Positions 23,198 to 31,533 of a stretch of 64,000 nucleotides of DNA are shown piece by piece. The translations under genes were made by a program, and so were the position numbers. The stretch spans positions 1 through 64,000 of the IMG/VR virus record IMGVR_UViG_3300022699_000302, one strand, 5' to 3'. Positions within the stretch are counted from its first letter, which is position 1. Every line of letters starts with the position of its first letter. Origin of the DNA: a virus. Below the pieces are notes generated by a model. The model was not told where the DNA came from, made no database searches, and was given only the letters and a program-made list of their open reading frames with translations.

Positions 23198-23782
23198 ATG
23201 CAAGTCCAGAAAGAAGAAATTTTGGCTGAAGCCATTCGGGCTAAAGCTTTTGTTTTTCGCAATGATCCCGAGGCATCCGTGGAAATATTGGATGACCGAG
23301 AACCTCATCAGATCGCATCTCTGTTACTAGAATACGGTCACGGAGAGCTGGTCTATGCTTTTCGTCAGGCCAAACATGCCGGTGTTCCCGAGCATGAAGC
23401 GACCAAGTATGCGATGAAGGTTGTCCAGAATAGAAAGAAGGAGATGACGGATCCTGAGCTGATCAAACCCGGTACCTTCGCAGTCAAAGCGGAGAAGTGG
23501 ACATGGGCCCAGATCCCTAATGAACTGATCACCGACACCGAGATAACGCACCTTTCGATGCGGGTCTGGTGCCTGCTTCGGACCTATGCTAAGTCGGACG
23601 GATCTGAGGCGTACCCGAATCAGGAGAGGGCAGCTGATCAGCTCAACGTGTCTTCTCGATCGGTACAGCGAGCCATAGCGGAGTTGAAAGAAGCGGGGTG
23701 GTTGTCGGTGGATACCCGTCCGTGTCCTGGAGCAGGGGCTAGGCACTACAACGTGTATACCCTGCACTTAGAAAAGAGGTAA
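23198..23782 (+). CDS. Winged-helix DNA-binding protein (replication initiator or regulator)
   Basis: 194 residues from ATG 23198 (GGAAGGAAA SD); a GTG at 23150 is possible but lacks an SD. Residues about 105-185 match the helix-turn-helix domain seen in RepA/DnaD-type and phage regulators: LSMRVWCLLRTYAKSDG, YPNQERAADQLNVSSRSVQR, AIAELKEAGWL. Three 22-bp iteron-like repeats begin 13 nt after its stop, so it probably binds them, as plasmid and phage initiators do. A transcriptional repressor of the downstream gene is the alternative. Confidence 0.75.
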   Translation: MQVQKEEILAEAIRAKAFVFRNDPEASVEILDDREPHQIASLLLEYGHGELVYAFRQAKHAGVPEHEATKYAMKVVQNRKKEMTDPELIKPGTFAVKAEKWTWAQIPNELITDTEITHLSMRVWCLLRTYAKSDGSEAYPNQERAADQLNVSSRSVQRAIAELKEAGWLSVDTRPCPGAGARHYNVYTLHLEKR

Positions 23783-23794
23783 ACCACAATATAC

Positions 23795-23862
23795 CCGCAC
23801 GACACATATGTCGTCCCCCGCACGACACATATGTCGTCCGCCGCACGACACAGGTGTCGTCC
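23795..23862 (+). repeat. Three 22-bp iteron-like direct repeats
   Basis: Copies at 23795-23816, 23818-23839 and 23841-23862, a 23-bp period. Copies 1 and 2 are identical; copy 3 differs at two bases. Each holds the dyad ACGACA-CATA-TGTCGT. An AT-rich stretch with TATTAAC twice follows (23870-23900). Candidate origin or operator. Confidence 0.85.
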
Positions 23863-23944
23863 AAACTATACCCATATTAACTAGACCCGTATTAACGAGA
23901 CCCAATAAAAAACCATCTGCGCCAGGCGAGCTGGCGCGTGTTGA

Positions 23945-23950
23945 TATACT
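23945..23950 (+). promoter_or_regulatory. TATACT -10-like box, leaderless arrangement
   Basis: TATACT, 7 nt, then ATG at 23958, with no SD between. The same arrangement occurs at 36676 and 55314. Confidence 0.5.
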
Positions 23951-23957
23951 GGATGTG

Positions 23958-24533
23958 ATGACGGACTTCTTCGCACAAGAAATGGTAGATGCTTTCGTCC
24001 CTGTGTACCAAAACGGACTCAGGGATGTGCGGAACCGTTCGCTCGCACCGTACTGGACTCTTACGCCTCGATCTCTTCCTACCGATGAGGACTTCGAAGA
24101 ACGCTATGCCTCGATCCAGGAAGCTGCCTCTGAATCCGATAACACAACGCCGATGCCGGTATCGGAGTGGGCGTCCCTGTTCCCCCCAGCTGAGGGTCAG
24201 CGCATCTTCATCGAAATGTTGCTGAGGCACGGGCTCGAGAGGACTCTGGTCGACGACCTCGAGACTGAGGAGGTTGATCAGTTGGCTCTTCGTTCTGCTG
24301 AGTTGGTCGACCTATCGATTCAGCAGCAGGTACGAGGAGAGAGATTCAGTATTTCGTATATTCAGGATGTACTCGCTCGCTCTGAGGGACTCGAAGGTCT
24401 CGATGTCGTAGAGACTCTGCACTTCATTGAAGATGAACAGGAAAACGACGCATACGATGCGGATCGCAAAGCCCTCCAGCGTATTTCTCAGATGATGCAG
24501 TACATCACCGATCTTCTCGGGGAGTTGTCGTAA
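23958..24533 (+). CDS. Unknown acidic protein downstream of the iterons
   Basis: 191 residues from ATG 23958. The frame is open back to 23808, but that part is iteron DNA and unlikely to be coding. The protein is acidic and helical throughout (DVVETLHFIEDEQENDAYDAD). Its stop overlaps the next start by 1 nt. No family recognised. Confidence 0.65.
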   Translation: MTDFFAQEMVDAFVPVYQNGLRDVRNRSLAPYWTLTPRSLPTDEDFEERYASIQEAASESDNTTPMPVSEWASLFPPAEGQRIFIEMLLRHGLERTLVDDLETEEVDQLALRSAELVDLSIQQQVRGERFSISYIQDVLARSEGLEGLDVVETLHFIEDEQENDAYDADRKALQRISQMMQYITDLLGELS

Positions 24534-24997
24534 TGTTGTCACTTGCTGTTGCGGATGCATGGGTAGACGAGGTGAAGCAGGCCGATTATCGAAAGGCCAT
24601 GGGTGAGAAGCTCCTCAGAAACCAGGACAAATACAAAGAGATGATCCGAGAGAGATTGGTTTCATCCCAAGCAACCAAGAAACCGTTCAAACCGGTTAAA
24701 CGTCGAGTGAAGTTCAAGTCTCGCCAGAAGGTCGGTGGGTATTTGGGCTCTGATGTCTACCTGATGGTTTCGGAGTTGCTGAAAGAAGGCATGACTCCGG
24801 CGATGCGTAAAGCGATGCCCTGGATGAAAGGAGGACCGGCCTCGAAGATGAAACCGCCGGCCTCGGGCATCCTCCCCAAAGCGCCGAAGGGAACGGCTGC
24901 TAGGGAAATGGCTGCACGTAAACGTCCCTTTGAAGCACCCGACCCCTCCATCCAGTCGAAGATGAGGCGGAAGAAACGACGAAAACCTGTAGCATAA
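24533..24997 (+). CDS. Basic protein, unknown
   Basis: 154 residues, strongly basic, with a Pro/Lys/Gly-rich second half and a C-terminus of Arg/Lys (KMRRKKRRKP). Coupled to the upstream gene by a 1-nt overlap. The acidic-basic gene pair may form a complex (inference). Could bind DNA. Confidence 0.66.
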   Translation: MLSLAVADAWVDEVKQADYRKAMGEKLLRNQDKYKEMIRERLVSSQATKKPFKPVKRRVKFKSRQKVGGYLGSDVYLMVSELLKEGMTPAMRKAMPWMKGGPASKMKPPASGILPKAPKGTAAREMAARKRPFEAPDPSIQSKMRRKKRRKPVA

Positions 24998-25068
24998 AAA
25001 ATATAAAAATCGGCACAAAACAGCTTGACCGATATCTCGTTTGCCCGATCCTGTATGTAGGAGATAGG

Positions 25069-25085
25069 CACTACGTGTTGTAGTG
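25069..25085 (+). promoter_or_regulatory. Dyad CACTAC-GTGTT-GTAGTG in a promoter-like gap
   Basis: A 6-bp dyad 20 nt before the start at 25106. TTGACC at 25025 provides a possible -35 box. The -10 is unclear. Possible operator. Confidence 0.4.
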
Positions 25086-25105
25086 TCAACCATATAGGAG
25101 GCAGG

Positions 25106-25429
25106 ATGATGACGGAAGTAACGAAGCTGATCGCTTCACTTCCGCGTGATCAGGTTCATGCCCTTGAGTTTGTTCTCTCTAATGAGTTGAGCAAGATGCT
25201 CCTGCGGCTGGCTCAGAACATGGCGGAAGTGGCACGGGGTGAATCGCCCTCATTCCCCCGCTCCCAAGCGATGACCTACGAAGTCGAGAAGATTCTCGGC
25301 AGCGTAGATACGCTTAGGGCTTTGATGACCAATCTGGGTCTGGAATCGAAAGAGGGACAGTACAGCGCAGAACTATTGAACACCGCACGGCACTGGCTGG
25401 CGGGTCGTCGCCCCGCACAGGTTGCGTAG
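25106..25429 (+). CDS. Small helical protein, unknown
   Basis: 107 residues after a strong AGGAGG SD. Leu-rich amphipathic helices throughout; no Cys. A stand-alone unit between the 24998-25105 gap and a terminator. Function not recognised. Confidence 0.7.
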   Translation: MMTEVTKLIASLPRDQVHALEFVLSNELSKMLLRLAQNMAEVARGESPSFPRSQAMTYEVEKILGSVDTLRALMTNLGLESKEGQYSAELLNTARHWLAGRRPAQVA

Positions 25430-25437
25430 TAAAAAAG

Positions 25438-25464
25438 AAAGGGGCCGGTTATTCCGGCCCCTTT
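25438..25464. terminator. Bidirectional terminator
   Basis: AAAGGGGCCGG-TTATT-CCGGCCCCTTT between converging genes. The minus-strand gene's stop codon (25449) lies within it. Confidence 0.9.
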
Positions 25465-25784
25465 ACTGATATCACCTCAGCATCGATCACTTTAGAAGTC
25501 GCTCTCCGATAACGACTCCTCAAATGATCAAAGACCTTTTTGCGGTCTTCCCATTCCAACCGAATCTCGTACATCAAGAAGTTCGCCATCCCTGGGCCCA
25601 TCATCTGGTTTTCGTATGTTTCCGGGGTCGATCGACTGTGAAATCGAAACGACTGGACCGAGTAAGATTCCGGTCGATTCGATAGCATGATCAGGTAATG
25701 GATCGTAGTCTCTGCAGTTCCTCGACTGAAACACAAGACAACGGGTCCCCAGGGACAGCGAATGACGTCGTATCTACGTTTCAA
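25449..25784 (-). CDS. Unknown 111-residue protein
   Basis: Starts at TTG 25784, overlapping the previous gene by 11 nt; no convincing SD, so the exact start is unsure. Basic, beta-rich first half and helical second half (RLEWEDRKKVFDHLRSRYRR). Unrecognised. Confidence 0.55.
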   Translation of the reverse strand: MKRRYDVIRCPWGPVVLCFSRGTAETTIHYLIMLSNRPESYSVQSFRFHSRSTPETYENQMMGPGMANFLMYEIRLEWEDRKKVFDHLRSRYRRATSKVIDAEVISVKGPE

Positions 25785-26487
25785 CCGAGAAGAAGTCTTT
25801 CACGGCGTCGTCCATCTCGACGATCTCGCGATCGCTGGAGGCGACGTCGGGCTTTGCGGTGTCACCGATCTTTTCGGATCGAATGGCGTTATCCGCATTG
25901 ATCAGCAGCAGGTAAACCTCCTTCAGATTTACCTCAGCCTTTTCTCCCGGCTTCTTCGGGGGGTCCATCAATAAGGGATGGAGATCCCGTCGGTATGCGA
26001 TTTCGCACACGTCGTCTTTCTCGATGTCGGTGGATTCGTGGACACCCTTGACCTCGTAGTAGGCGTTGAGTCCGTTGGGTCGCGGGACCGGGAACACGGT
26101 ACCCTGCTTGACCGTCAGAGGGTCGATTTGGGCCATGGCCGTGTTGCGGATCTTTTCGTAGAGACCGCGAATCTTCTTGGCTTCTTTTTCGGAGACGGTC
26201 TTTTCTGAGAGGTCTGAGGTGCCGGCTTCGAAGACGTGGCCCCGGAGGTCGAGAGGTTGGGCCACTGCTACTCGTGCGGGTCCCTCTTCCTCATCGGACT
26301 CTAGCACCACGACAACTGTGCCTTTCGGTGTGTCGCCGACCTTCTTGGTTAATTTGTAATACTCGTTGGGCACGCCAACCTCCTTCTTTTTCTTGACCGC
26401 TGACTTAGTCTTCTTGACTGCTTTCTTTTTCACAGCCTTTTTCTTCGCCAACGGTTTCTTCTTTTTCTTTTTTGACTTGTCTGCCAT
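25774..26487 (-). CDS. Protein with a histone-like Lys-rich N-terminal tail
   Basis: 237 residues. Residues 1-36 are nearly all Lys/Ala/Val (KKKKKKPLAKKKAVKKKAVK), like bacterial H1-type tails. Residues 40-230 form an ordinary mixed domain. Probably DNA- or RNA-associated through the tail (inference). It begins 2 nt before the end of the upstream zinc-ribbon gene's region and is likely cotranscribed with it. Confidence 0.68.
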   Translation of the reverse strand: MADKSKKKKKKPLAKKKAVKKKAVKKTKSAVKKKKEVGVPNEYYKLTKKVGDTPKGTVVVVLESDEEEGPARVAVAQPLDLRGHVFEAGTSDLSEKTVSEKEAKKIRGLYEKIRNTAMAQIDPLTVKQGTVFPVPRPNGLNAYYEVKGVHESTDIEKDDVCEIAYRRDLHPLLMDPPKKPGEKAEVNLKEVYLLLINADNAIRSEKIGDTAKPDVASSDREIVEMDDAVKDFFSVET

Positions 26488-26488
26488 G

Positions 26489-26716
26489 TCAGTCCTTTTC
26501 GAACGGTTCTACCTGACTGATGCGAGAAAGAGTGAACACCTCGCGATAGTGTTCTCCACAACTGCAGCATCTGATTTGATTCCATGCTCGGATGCCTTCG
26601 CAATCCCACGAACCAGGCAGGACTTCAAGGTTGTTAGACCTACAGGAAGGGCACGCTGCGGCTTGCCCTTCCTCGATGTAACGCCGGATTACATCAGGGG
26701 TAAACTCCTGAGTCAT
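26489..26716 (-). CDS. Small zinc-ribbon protein
   Basis: 75 residues with two Cys pairs: CPSC (22-25) and CCSCG (about 50-54), the spacing of a zinc ribbon. An acidic end follows. Starts by a 4-nt overlap with the upstream gene. Likely binds nucleic acid or a protein partner. Confidence 0.7.
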   Translation of the reverse strand: MTQEFTPDVIRRYIEEGQAAACPSCRSNNLEVLPGSWDCEGIRAWNQIRCCSCGEHYREVFTLSRISQVEPFEKD

Positions 26717-27162
26717 TTCCTTGGCTTTTTCTTCTTTCGGGATTTACCCGGGTATCGGCTCTTTTTGTATCTGCTCCACTTTCGTCTATTCGAGGCATTG
26801 AGGGTTTGTACGTCTCGAGCGGATAAAAAGATATTGTCGTCGGTTTCGACCAATTTCGGGCCACCCTTCTTGGTCTCAACCCAACAGTGTGCCGGCGTTG
26901 GCCGGGATCCCTCGATGAATCGGACCTGAAACCCCTTGCCGCTAGACCCACGGTGAGCGAACTCCTTGGAGAAATTGACTGAACGTACGATTTCACCAAG
27001 GAACATGTCTCGCTTTCCTGTGGGGGCGAAATTTGTGAGGCACAGAACCTGGGTGCCGGGGGTGCGGCCCGACGGCGGAGTATCATCGATCTCGATATCG
27101 AAATCGTCGTCCTCGTCCAGAATCAGGTCTTCAACAACATCGCCTTTTGCCTTCTTTGCCAT
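26713..27162 (-). CDS. Unknown protein with acidic N- and basic C-terminus
   Basis: 149 residues from ATG 27162, chosen because GAGGAGG lies just upstream. Residues 10-30 are Asp/Glu-rich (LILDEDDDFDIEIDD), the middle is beta-rich with one Cys-x-x-Thr and a CWVETKK strand, and the last 20 residues are Lys/Arg. Function unknown. Confidence 0.68.
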   Translation of the reverse strand: MAKKAKGDVVEDLILDEDDDFDIEIDDTPPSGRTPGTQVLCLTNFAPTGKRDMFLGEIVRSVNFSKEFAHRGSSGKGFQVRFIEGSRPTPAHCWVETKKGGPKLVETDDNIFLSARDVQTLNASNRRKWSRYKKSRYPGKSRKKKKPRK

Positions 27163-27178
27163 AAACCTCCTCTCCGTC

Positions 27179-27769
27179 TTAGTCCTTACTTGGGTTCGAA
27201 ATTGCGAGAGTTGCATAGTACTGGCCGGAAGTGGCGGCTACCTCGCCCACGGTTTGCTTAATCGAGTTCATCATTACGACTCCCTCGGTACCCAGCGTTT
27301 CATGGAGAAGAGTTCGCAACTTGTCTTCACCGACCTTATCGAACAGCCGGATCAAGAGACGGCTCGCTGCTCCTTCCGCATTCAATTTTTTGTTCAGAGC
27401 ATCTGCGATATGGAGGTAGTTGGAGTACTCGGCAAGCCCGGGAGTTGCCGGAGCCTCCCTTACTTCGGGCTTACCGTATAGGGTGGTGTAGTGCTCCATG
27501 AAGTAATCGGTTACCGGCTTAATCAATTCATGTTGTCTGAACCGTGCCTCTTCGACACGGTTCCACCCGTAGAGCACCGATGAGTGGTCGAGTCCTCCCA
27601 TCTCGCTCCCGATCTTGGTCACACCCAACGGAGTCCATGTTCGGGCCAACCACATGATGATGTGCTTAGCCATCGACACGGGTTTTGTCTTTCTGTTGAG
27701 TTGCGACTTGGGGACCTTCAGGTAGGAAGTCACGTCATTGGTGATCTTATGTACTGTCAGATGTTCCAT
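27179..27769 (-). CDS. DnaA domain IV-like DNA-binding protein (no AAA+ domain)
   Basis: 196 residues. Residues 20-75 match the DnaA C-terminal helix-turn-helix: a basic lead-in, AKHIIMWLARTWTPLGVTKI, then GGLDHSSVLYGWNRVE, the counterpart of the DnaA signature GGRDHTTVLHAYRKI. Domain III (AAA+) is missing, and the remaining 120 residues are helical and unlike DnaA. It could recognise DnaA boxes to steer or block host initiation, or serve as an origin-binding factor for the phage. Start SD is weak (GGAT). Confidence 0.78.
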   Translation of the reverse strand: MEHLTVHKITNDVTSYLKVPKSQLNRKTKPVSMAKHIIMWLARTWTPLGVTKIGSEMGGLDHSSVLYGWNRVEEARFRQHELIKPVTDYFMEHYTTLYGKPEVREAPATPGLAEYSNYLHIADALNKKLNAEGAASRLLIRLFDKVGEDKLRTLLHETLGTEGVVMMNSIKQTVGEVAATSGQYYATLAISNPSKD

Positions 27770-27793
27770 GGTTCATAGATCCGTGGTCAGGGT

Positions 27794-28390
27794 TTAGAAC
27801 GGTGTGCTGTAGAAGTCCTCGTCGTAATCTTCCGGACCGTCCCCCATCACGAACTCGCGGAGCTCGTCATCATTCACTTTGAGACTTTCCGGCAGATTGT
27901 ATGCAGTCGTTCCCTGGTCTTCGTCTCCGAAGAACATGCTGAGGAATTTCAGGTTCTTCTCCCTCCAGACTGCTTCAAGTTGGCCGCGAGTGACGTACTC
28001 AATTCGGGGACCTGTGTTACTGGAGTACAGCGGCATATCGACCTTGGCGGCTCCGATCCAGTTGTAATGGAGCGCGGTATCGAACAGGTTTTGATCACGC
28101 GATTCTCGCGTGGCGAAAGGCCCCACCATCTCTTTCGCTTCGATCGAGTCGGGCATCTTGATGAAGTAATAGAGTGTGGGGAGAACTCGGCGGAGTTTGG
28201 CCACCACCCGACCGATATACCAGTCCGCTTTTACTTCGTCACAATCGGCTGTTTCGGGCTCTTCATGTGCGTGGAATGTTGATTCGGCATCCTCCAGGGA
28301 GTAGTCGGAGGCCCCCTCGATCCATGCAAGAAGGGCACCAGCCTCGGCTTGGTTAAGTCCGACTACAAAGTCGTCTTTGTCGTTTTTCAT
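27794..28390 (-). CDS. Unknown acidic protein
   Basis: 198 residues, very acidic at the C-terminus (DGPEDYDEDFY). Mixed alpha/beta. It overlaps the upstream gene by 4 nt. No motif recognised. Confidence 0.7.
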   Translation of the reverse strand: MKNDKDDFVVGLNQAEAGALLAWIEGASDYSLEDAESTFHAHEEPETADCDEVKADWYIGRVVAKLRRVLPTLYYFIKMPDSIEAKEMVGPFATRESRDQNLFDTALHYNWIGAAKVDMPLYSSNTGPRIEYVTRGQLEAVWREKNLKFLSMFFGDEDQGTTAYNLPESLKVNDDELREFVMGDGPEDYDEDFYSTPF

Positions 28391-29181
28391 GAAGTTTTCA
28401 CCACCGGTGATTTAGAGGGAATGAGCTGAACACCGTCGCAGCCACCCGCTGCAACGACTTTCGACTCAAGGATTCTGACCCGAGCGAACAGTTCCTCGGG
28501 TAGTGATTCGAACGGGAGTTCGACCACGATCTTTCCGTTTTTCTGGATCTTGAAGCTGAAGAGGGAGTTGTCGACCATACCCAACTGTTTGCTCAACCAG
28601 GCATTGACCCGTTCTTCGTCGGGCTGAAAATCGATGAACTGATCCGGTACGGCTTTGAGATCGGTAACTTCGGCACGTTGGACATCTTTGAAGTAGAGCT
28701 TCGCGCCGTCAGCCTCGATGATCTGCGTGGCCGGCTCTACCAAAGCGGCCTCAGCTGCACTGAGCTCGCCATATTCTTCTTCGAGAGCAAAGATGCGATT
28801 TTCAGCGTACTCGGTGACAGCTTCTCGTGCCTCACCGTCGATGCGCTTGAGCTGGCTCTCGACATCTTTGAATGGTTGGAGGGCCTCGTCCCGGTCCGAT
28901 TTAACAGCCGTCAGCTTCTCGGCTTGCTTGTCGACCTTCTCTTTCCACTTCTTCGACAGCCCTTGTCGGCTCGGCGTCAGTTTCTTCAGCGTGTTCTTGA
29001 TGGCAGCGGCAACCACTAAGAACGACTCGATATCTTTCTCGGTCTTGAGTTCGTGGACCTCAATGCCTGACAACTTCTTGGCCAGCTTCTCTAAAACGGA
29101 AGTGTCGGCAGATTGAGCAGTCGGCGTGGACTCTACCACAGCCAGGATCTTTCCAGCAGGACTTGATTTTGCAACGGGCAT
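28387..29181 (-). CDS. Coiled-coil protein resembling phage recombination-associated proteins
   Basis: 264 residues from ATG 29181 (AGGAGA SD). Residues 30-165 are a coiled coil with Lys/Glu; residues 185-245 carry KDVQRAEVTDLKAVPDQFID, similar to the 'w.aeVvDlskVP.eyl' element of phage proteins encoded near recT/erf-type genes. The C-terminus is a small beta domain. No recombinase is visible next to it here, so the assignment is tentative. A GGCCTAAGA element lies at 29217-29225. Confidence 0.55.
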   Translation of the reverse strand: MPVAKSSPAGKILAVVESTPTAQSADTSVLEKLAKKLSGIEVHELKTEKDIESFLVVAAAIKNTLKKLTPSRQGLSKKWKEKVDKQAEKLTAVKSDRDEALQPFKDVESQLKRIDGEAREAVTEYAENRIFALEEEYGELSAAEAALVEPATQIIEADGAKLYFKDVQRAEVTDLKAVPDQFIDFQPDEERVNAWLSKQLGMVDNSLFSFKIQKNGKIVVELPFESLPEELFARVRILESKVVAAGGCDGVQLIPSKSPVVKTS

Positions 29182-29216
29182 AGCGTCTCCTATGTCGTAA
29201 ATGGGTGACCTCAACT

Positions 29217-29225
29217 TCTTAGGCC
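29217..29225 (-). promoter_or_regulatory. GGCCTAAGA element, copy 3
   Basis: Exact 9-mer on the minus strand, 35 nt before the start at 29181. The divergent plus gene begins 16 nt away on the other side. Confidence 0.72.
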
Positions 29226-29241
29226 ACACGAGTGAGAGATA

Positions 29242-29583
29242 ATGGCTGAGAACTATTACCGGACCGGAGAGTATTACCTGGTTCCCGGGCACAACACCGA
29301 CGAGAAGTTTCCTCAGAAGCTGATCGAGTTTCGAGGCAGTTGCGGGGATCGTAGGTGCGCGCGGATGTGTCCGGGTATGCTTGTGTTTGAGTCAGGCCAG
29401 ACTTTGTGTCCTCTTTTGCAGGAGGGCTATACCGGAGTGAAGTTCAAGAAGGCGCCTCCGACGCCGGCATGGCGCGCTCTCGAAAAATTTGTAGAGGCGG
29501 TCAATGGTCGTAAGAAGCGGTTTATCATTGAGTTATGGGACGGCCGAGAAGTTCTGATTACGGTTCGAGAGAAAAAGGGTTGA
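29242..29583 (+). CDS. Cys-containing small protein, unknown
   Basis: 113 residues; GAGTGAGAG lies upstream of the ATG. Four cysteines (GSCGDRRCARMC then C about 13 residues later) may bind a metal. The C-terminus is a basic beta segment. First gene of the nucleotide-metabolism block. Confidence 0.68.
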   Translation: MAENYYRTGEYYLVPGHNTDEKFPQKLIEFRGSCGDRRCARMCPGMLVFESGQTLCPLLQEGYTGVKFKKAPPTPAWRALEKFVEAVNGRKKRFIIELWDGREVLITVREKKG

Positions 29584-29636
29584 TCCTCTCAGTCAGCCTC
29601 GATATAACCGGGGCGGCTGCTACACAAAGGAAAACC

Positions 29637-30242
29637 ATGACCCTCACCGGACCCGCAATCCGCGCGGCATGTGATCGCGGCGATATCGAGATTCGCCCTT
29701 TCAAAGACAAACAACTCAGCGTCAACAGCTATGACATGACGCTGTTCCCTCAGCTTCTGACCTATAACAAGAAAGTCAACGCTGGAGAGAATGCGGCTTA
29801 CTTCAACCCAGCTGGGCACCGGATCGACTACGAGCCCCTCGACCCCAAGATCGACAACCCCTGGAGGCGCTACGACATTCCCGAAGACGGTTTTGTGGTC
29901 GTGCCGGGGGAGCTCTACCTTGCTCGGACTAATGAGGTCGCAGGATCGAAGATCTATCTTTCTGAGGCTGATGGCAAGTCTTCGGTCGGACGCCTTGGTA
30001 TTGGCGTGCACGTTACCGCAGGACGTGGTGACGTCGGATTCGTCGGTACCTGGACCCTTGAGATTTGGTGTGTCCGGCCCGTGATCCTTTACCCCAACAT
30101 GCCTATTGCGCAGGTCTATTTTGAGCGCATAGAAGGCGACGTCGAACAGTACTCTGGTAAGTACCAGAATCAGTACGAAATCACCCCGTCACGGCTCTAC
30201 CGCCATTGGCAGGGACAACGTCACTTTCAGCCCAAGGAGTAG
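29637..30242 (+). CDS. dcd: dCTP deaminase
   Basis: 201 residues from ATG 29637 (AAAGGAAAACC leader). The dUTPase-superfamily core is clear: KSSVGRLGI (114-122, with the catalytic-site Ser and Arg119), HVTAGRGDVGFVG (125-137) and WTLEIW (139-144, catalytic Glu142). The enzyme deaminates dCTP to dUTP to feed thymidylate synthesis; a bifunctional deaminase/dUTPase cannot be ruled out. It is followed within 1 kb by thymidylate kinase and ThyX. No separate dUTPase gene is seen, which makes the bifunctional option worth testing. Confidence 0.9.
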   Translation: MTLTGPAIRAACDRGDIEIRPFKDKQLSVNSYDMTLFPQLLTYNKKVNAGENAAYFNPAGHRIDYEPLDPKIDNPWRRYDIPEDGFVVVPGELYLARTNEVAGSKIYLSEADGKSSVGRLGIGVHVTAGRGDVGFVGTWTLEIWCVRPVILYPNMPIAQVYFERIEGDVEQYSGKYQNQYEITPSRLYRHWQGQRHFQPKE

Positions 30243-30244
30243 GC

Positions 30245-30655
30245 ATGGGTAAGTATGCTCGCCCCCCAGTACGTGAATGCAGAACGGTGGGGTTCCGCGT
30301 CGGCGCACACCATATCCACATCGGGATGTCGCATCGACCCGATGACGACGAGGAACAACCCGGGAAAGTATTCGAGGTGTTCTACCACAACCACAAAGAA
30401 GGCTCGCCTTACGGGTCGTCGCTGCAGGTACTCTGCGCTTTGATCAGTCGTAATCTGCAGAGAGGTGATACCCCGGAACAGATGTTAGACGGAACCGTGG
30501 GTATGCTTCCTTACGAGCCGGCAGGGAGGGCTTTTCTGCTCGGTGACGACGGAGAATCCTATGTCGGTGATGTGGTTTCGGTGCCGAACCTTATTTTACG
30601 AACTATTATCTGGGCTAATGATGGTTACGGGGAGCTGGCTTTCGATGCTGATTAG
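30245..30655 (+). CDS. Stand-alone TSCPD-domain protein
   Basis: 136 residues, AAGGAG SD, 2 nt after dcd. The stretch GKVFEVFYH, KEGSPYGSSLQVLCALI and SRNLQRGDTPEQMLD corresponds to the TSCPD domain found at the C-terminus of B12-dependent ribonucleotide reductases and as a separate phage protein. HHIHIGM near the N-terminus could bind metal. Likely linked to dNTP supply; the precise role is unknown. Confidence 0.75.
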   Translation: MGKYARPPVRECRTVGFRVGAHHIHIGMSHRPDDDEEQPGKVFEVFYHNHKEGSPYGSSLQVLCALISRNLQRGDTPEQMLDGTVGMLPYEPAGRAFLLGDDGESYVGDVVSVPNLILRTIIWANDGYGELAFDAD

Positions 30656-30677
30656 AGACACATCGAGAGGTGGAATT

Positions 30678-30932
30678 ATGTCTGACCCTGTTCAATGGCC
30701 GGAAGATCGCCGGCGCCTTATCAACGAATTTCTTAACGATGTTGGAATCCTGGAAGCAGACTCGTTTCGTCGCTGTGAAGAAATTGAAGATCTGTTCATC
30801 TCCCACACGATTACCCGTAAGGAGCGGGTGAAGCGGTTGGACGCAGAAAAAGATCTGCGTCGGGACATCATCTACGCGATGCGGGATTTCATGGGGCTTA
30901 AGGAAAAAGAAGTCCCTAAGGATGTGGTCTAA
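30678..30932 (+). CDS. Small helical charged protein
   Basis: 84 residues from ATG 30678 (AGGTGG SD). Wholly helical, rich in Asp, Glu and Arg. Overlaps the kinase start by 1 nt. Unrecognised. Confidence 0.65.
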   Translation: MSDPVQWPEDRRRLINEFLNDVGILEADSFRRCEEIEDLFISHTITRKERVKRLDAEKDLRRDIIYAMRDFMGLKEKEVPKDVV

Positions 30933-31531
30933 TGTCATACCTTTTCGTAGAAGGATGTGACGGATCAGGCAAGACCTACGCCTGTGACTTCATCCGGGAC
31001 CATCTCGAAAAGAAAGATTACACTGTCGTTCCTTTGCAGTTTCCGACAGACCTGTGGGTAGGAAATACCACAGATGATAGATCGGCACATGGCTTTCTTG
31101 TCGATATTGCGAGTGAGCTGATCAGGAACGTTCCTGTGAATCCCCGTACAGTTGTGCTGTGCGATCGAAGTTTCGTATCCACCATGGTGTATCAGAACGT
31201 CAAGTGGATCGAGGTTGCTCAGTACCTGCCACCTATGGTCCTGCAGGAGAAGTTCACAGTTCTTCGCCTCCAGTGGCCGGTTCAGCGGCTGGTCCAGCAC
31301 ATGAAGGGACGAGGTGATAGTCGGGTCGGAGCGGATACTGAGTATACCGACGAAGAGCTAGAGCAAAAACTCAATGCGATGAACGCCCGATACGATCGTG
31401 CCATGAATCAACTGTTTCAGGCTTGGCTGACTAACCCAAAACGCGTGCTCTATTCGATTCGTCCCGGTGATCACGATACGTGGGGAGACATGAATGCAAG
31501 TATCGACCGCATGCTGAACTCTTACTTCTAA
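30932..31531 (+). CDS. tmk: Thymidylate kinase-like dNMP kinase
   Basis: 199 residues. P-loop GCDGSGKT at 8-15, the family's DRS at 78-80 followed by a Tyr/Gln helix (FVSTMVYQ), and a LID-like Arg region (KGRGDSR). It phosphorylates dTMP to dTDP. It sits between dcd and ThyX, completing a dCTP to dUMP to dTMP to dTDP route. Possible deoxynucleoside kinase activity cannot be excluded by eye. Confidence 0.88.
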   Translation: MSYLFVEGCDGSGKTYACDFIRDHLEKKDYTVVPLQFPTDLWVGNTTDDRSAHGFLVDIASELIRNVPVNPRTVVLCDRSFVSTMVYQNVKWIEVAQYLPPMVLQEKFTVLRLQWPVQRLVQHMKGRGDSRVGADTEYTDEELEQKLNAMNARYDRAMNQLFQAWLTNPKRVLYSIRPGDHDTWGDMNASIDRMLNSYF

Positions 31532-31533
31532 AC

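Noticed and set aside
23808-23957. Upstream in-frame extension of the 23958 gene
   Set aside because: It would translate the iterons; a leaderless-type -10 box and ATG at 23958 give a better start.
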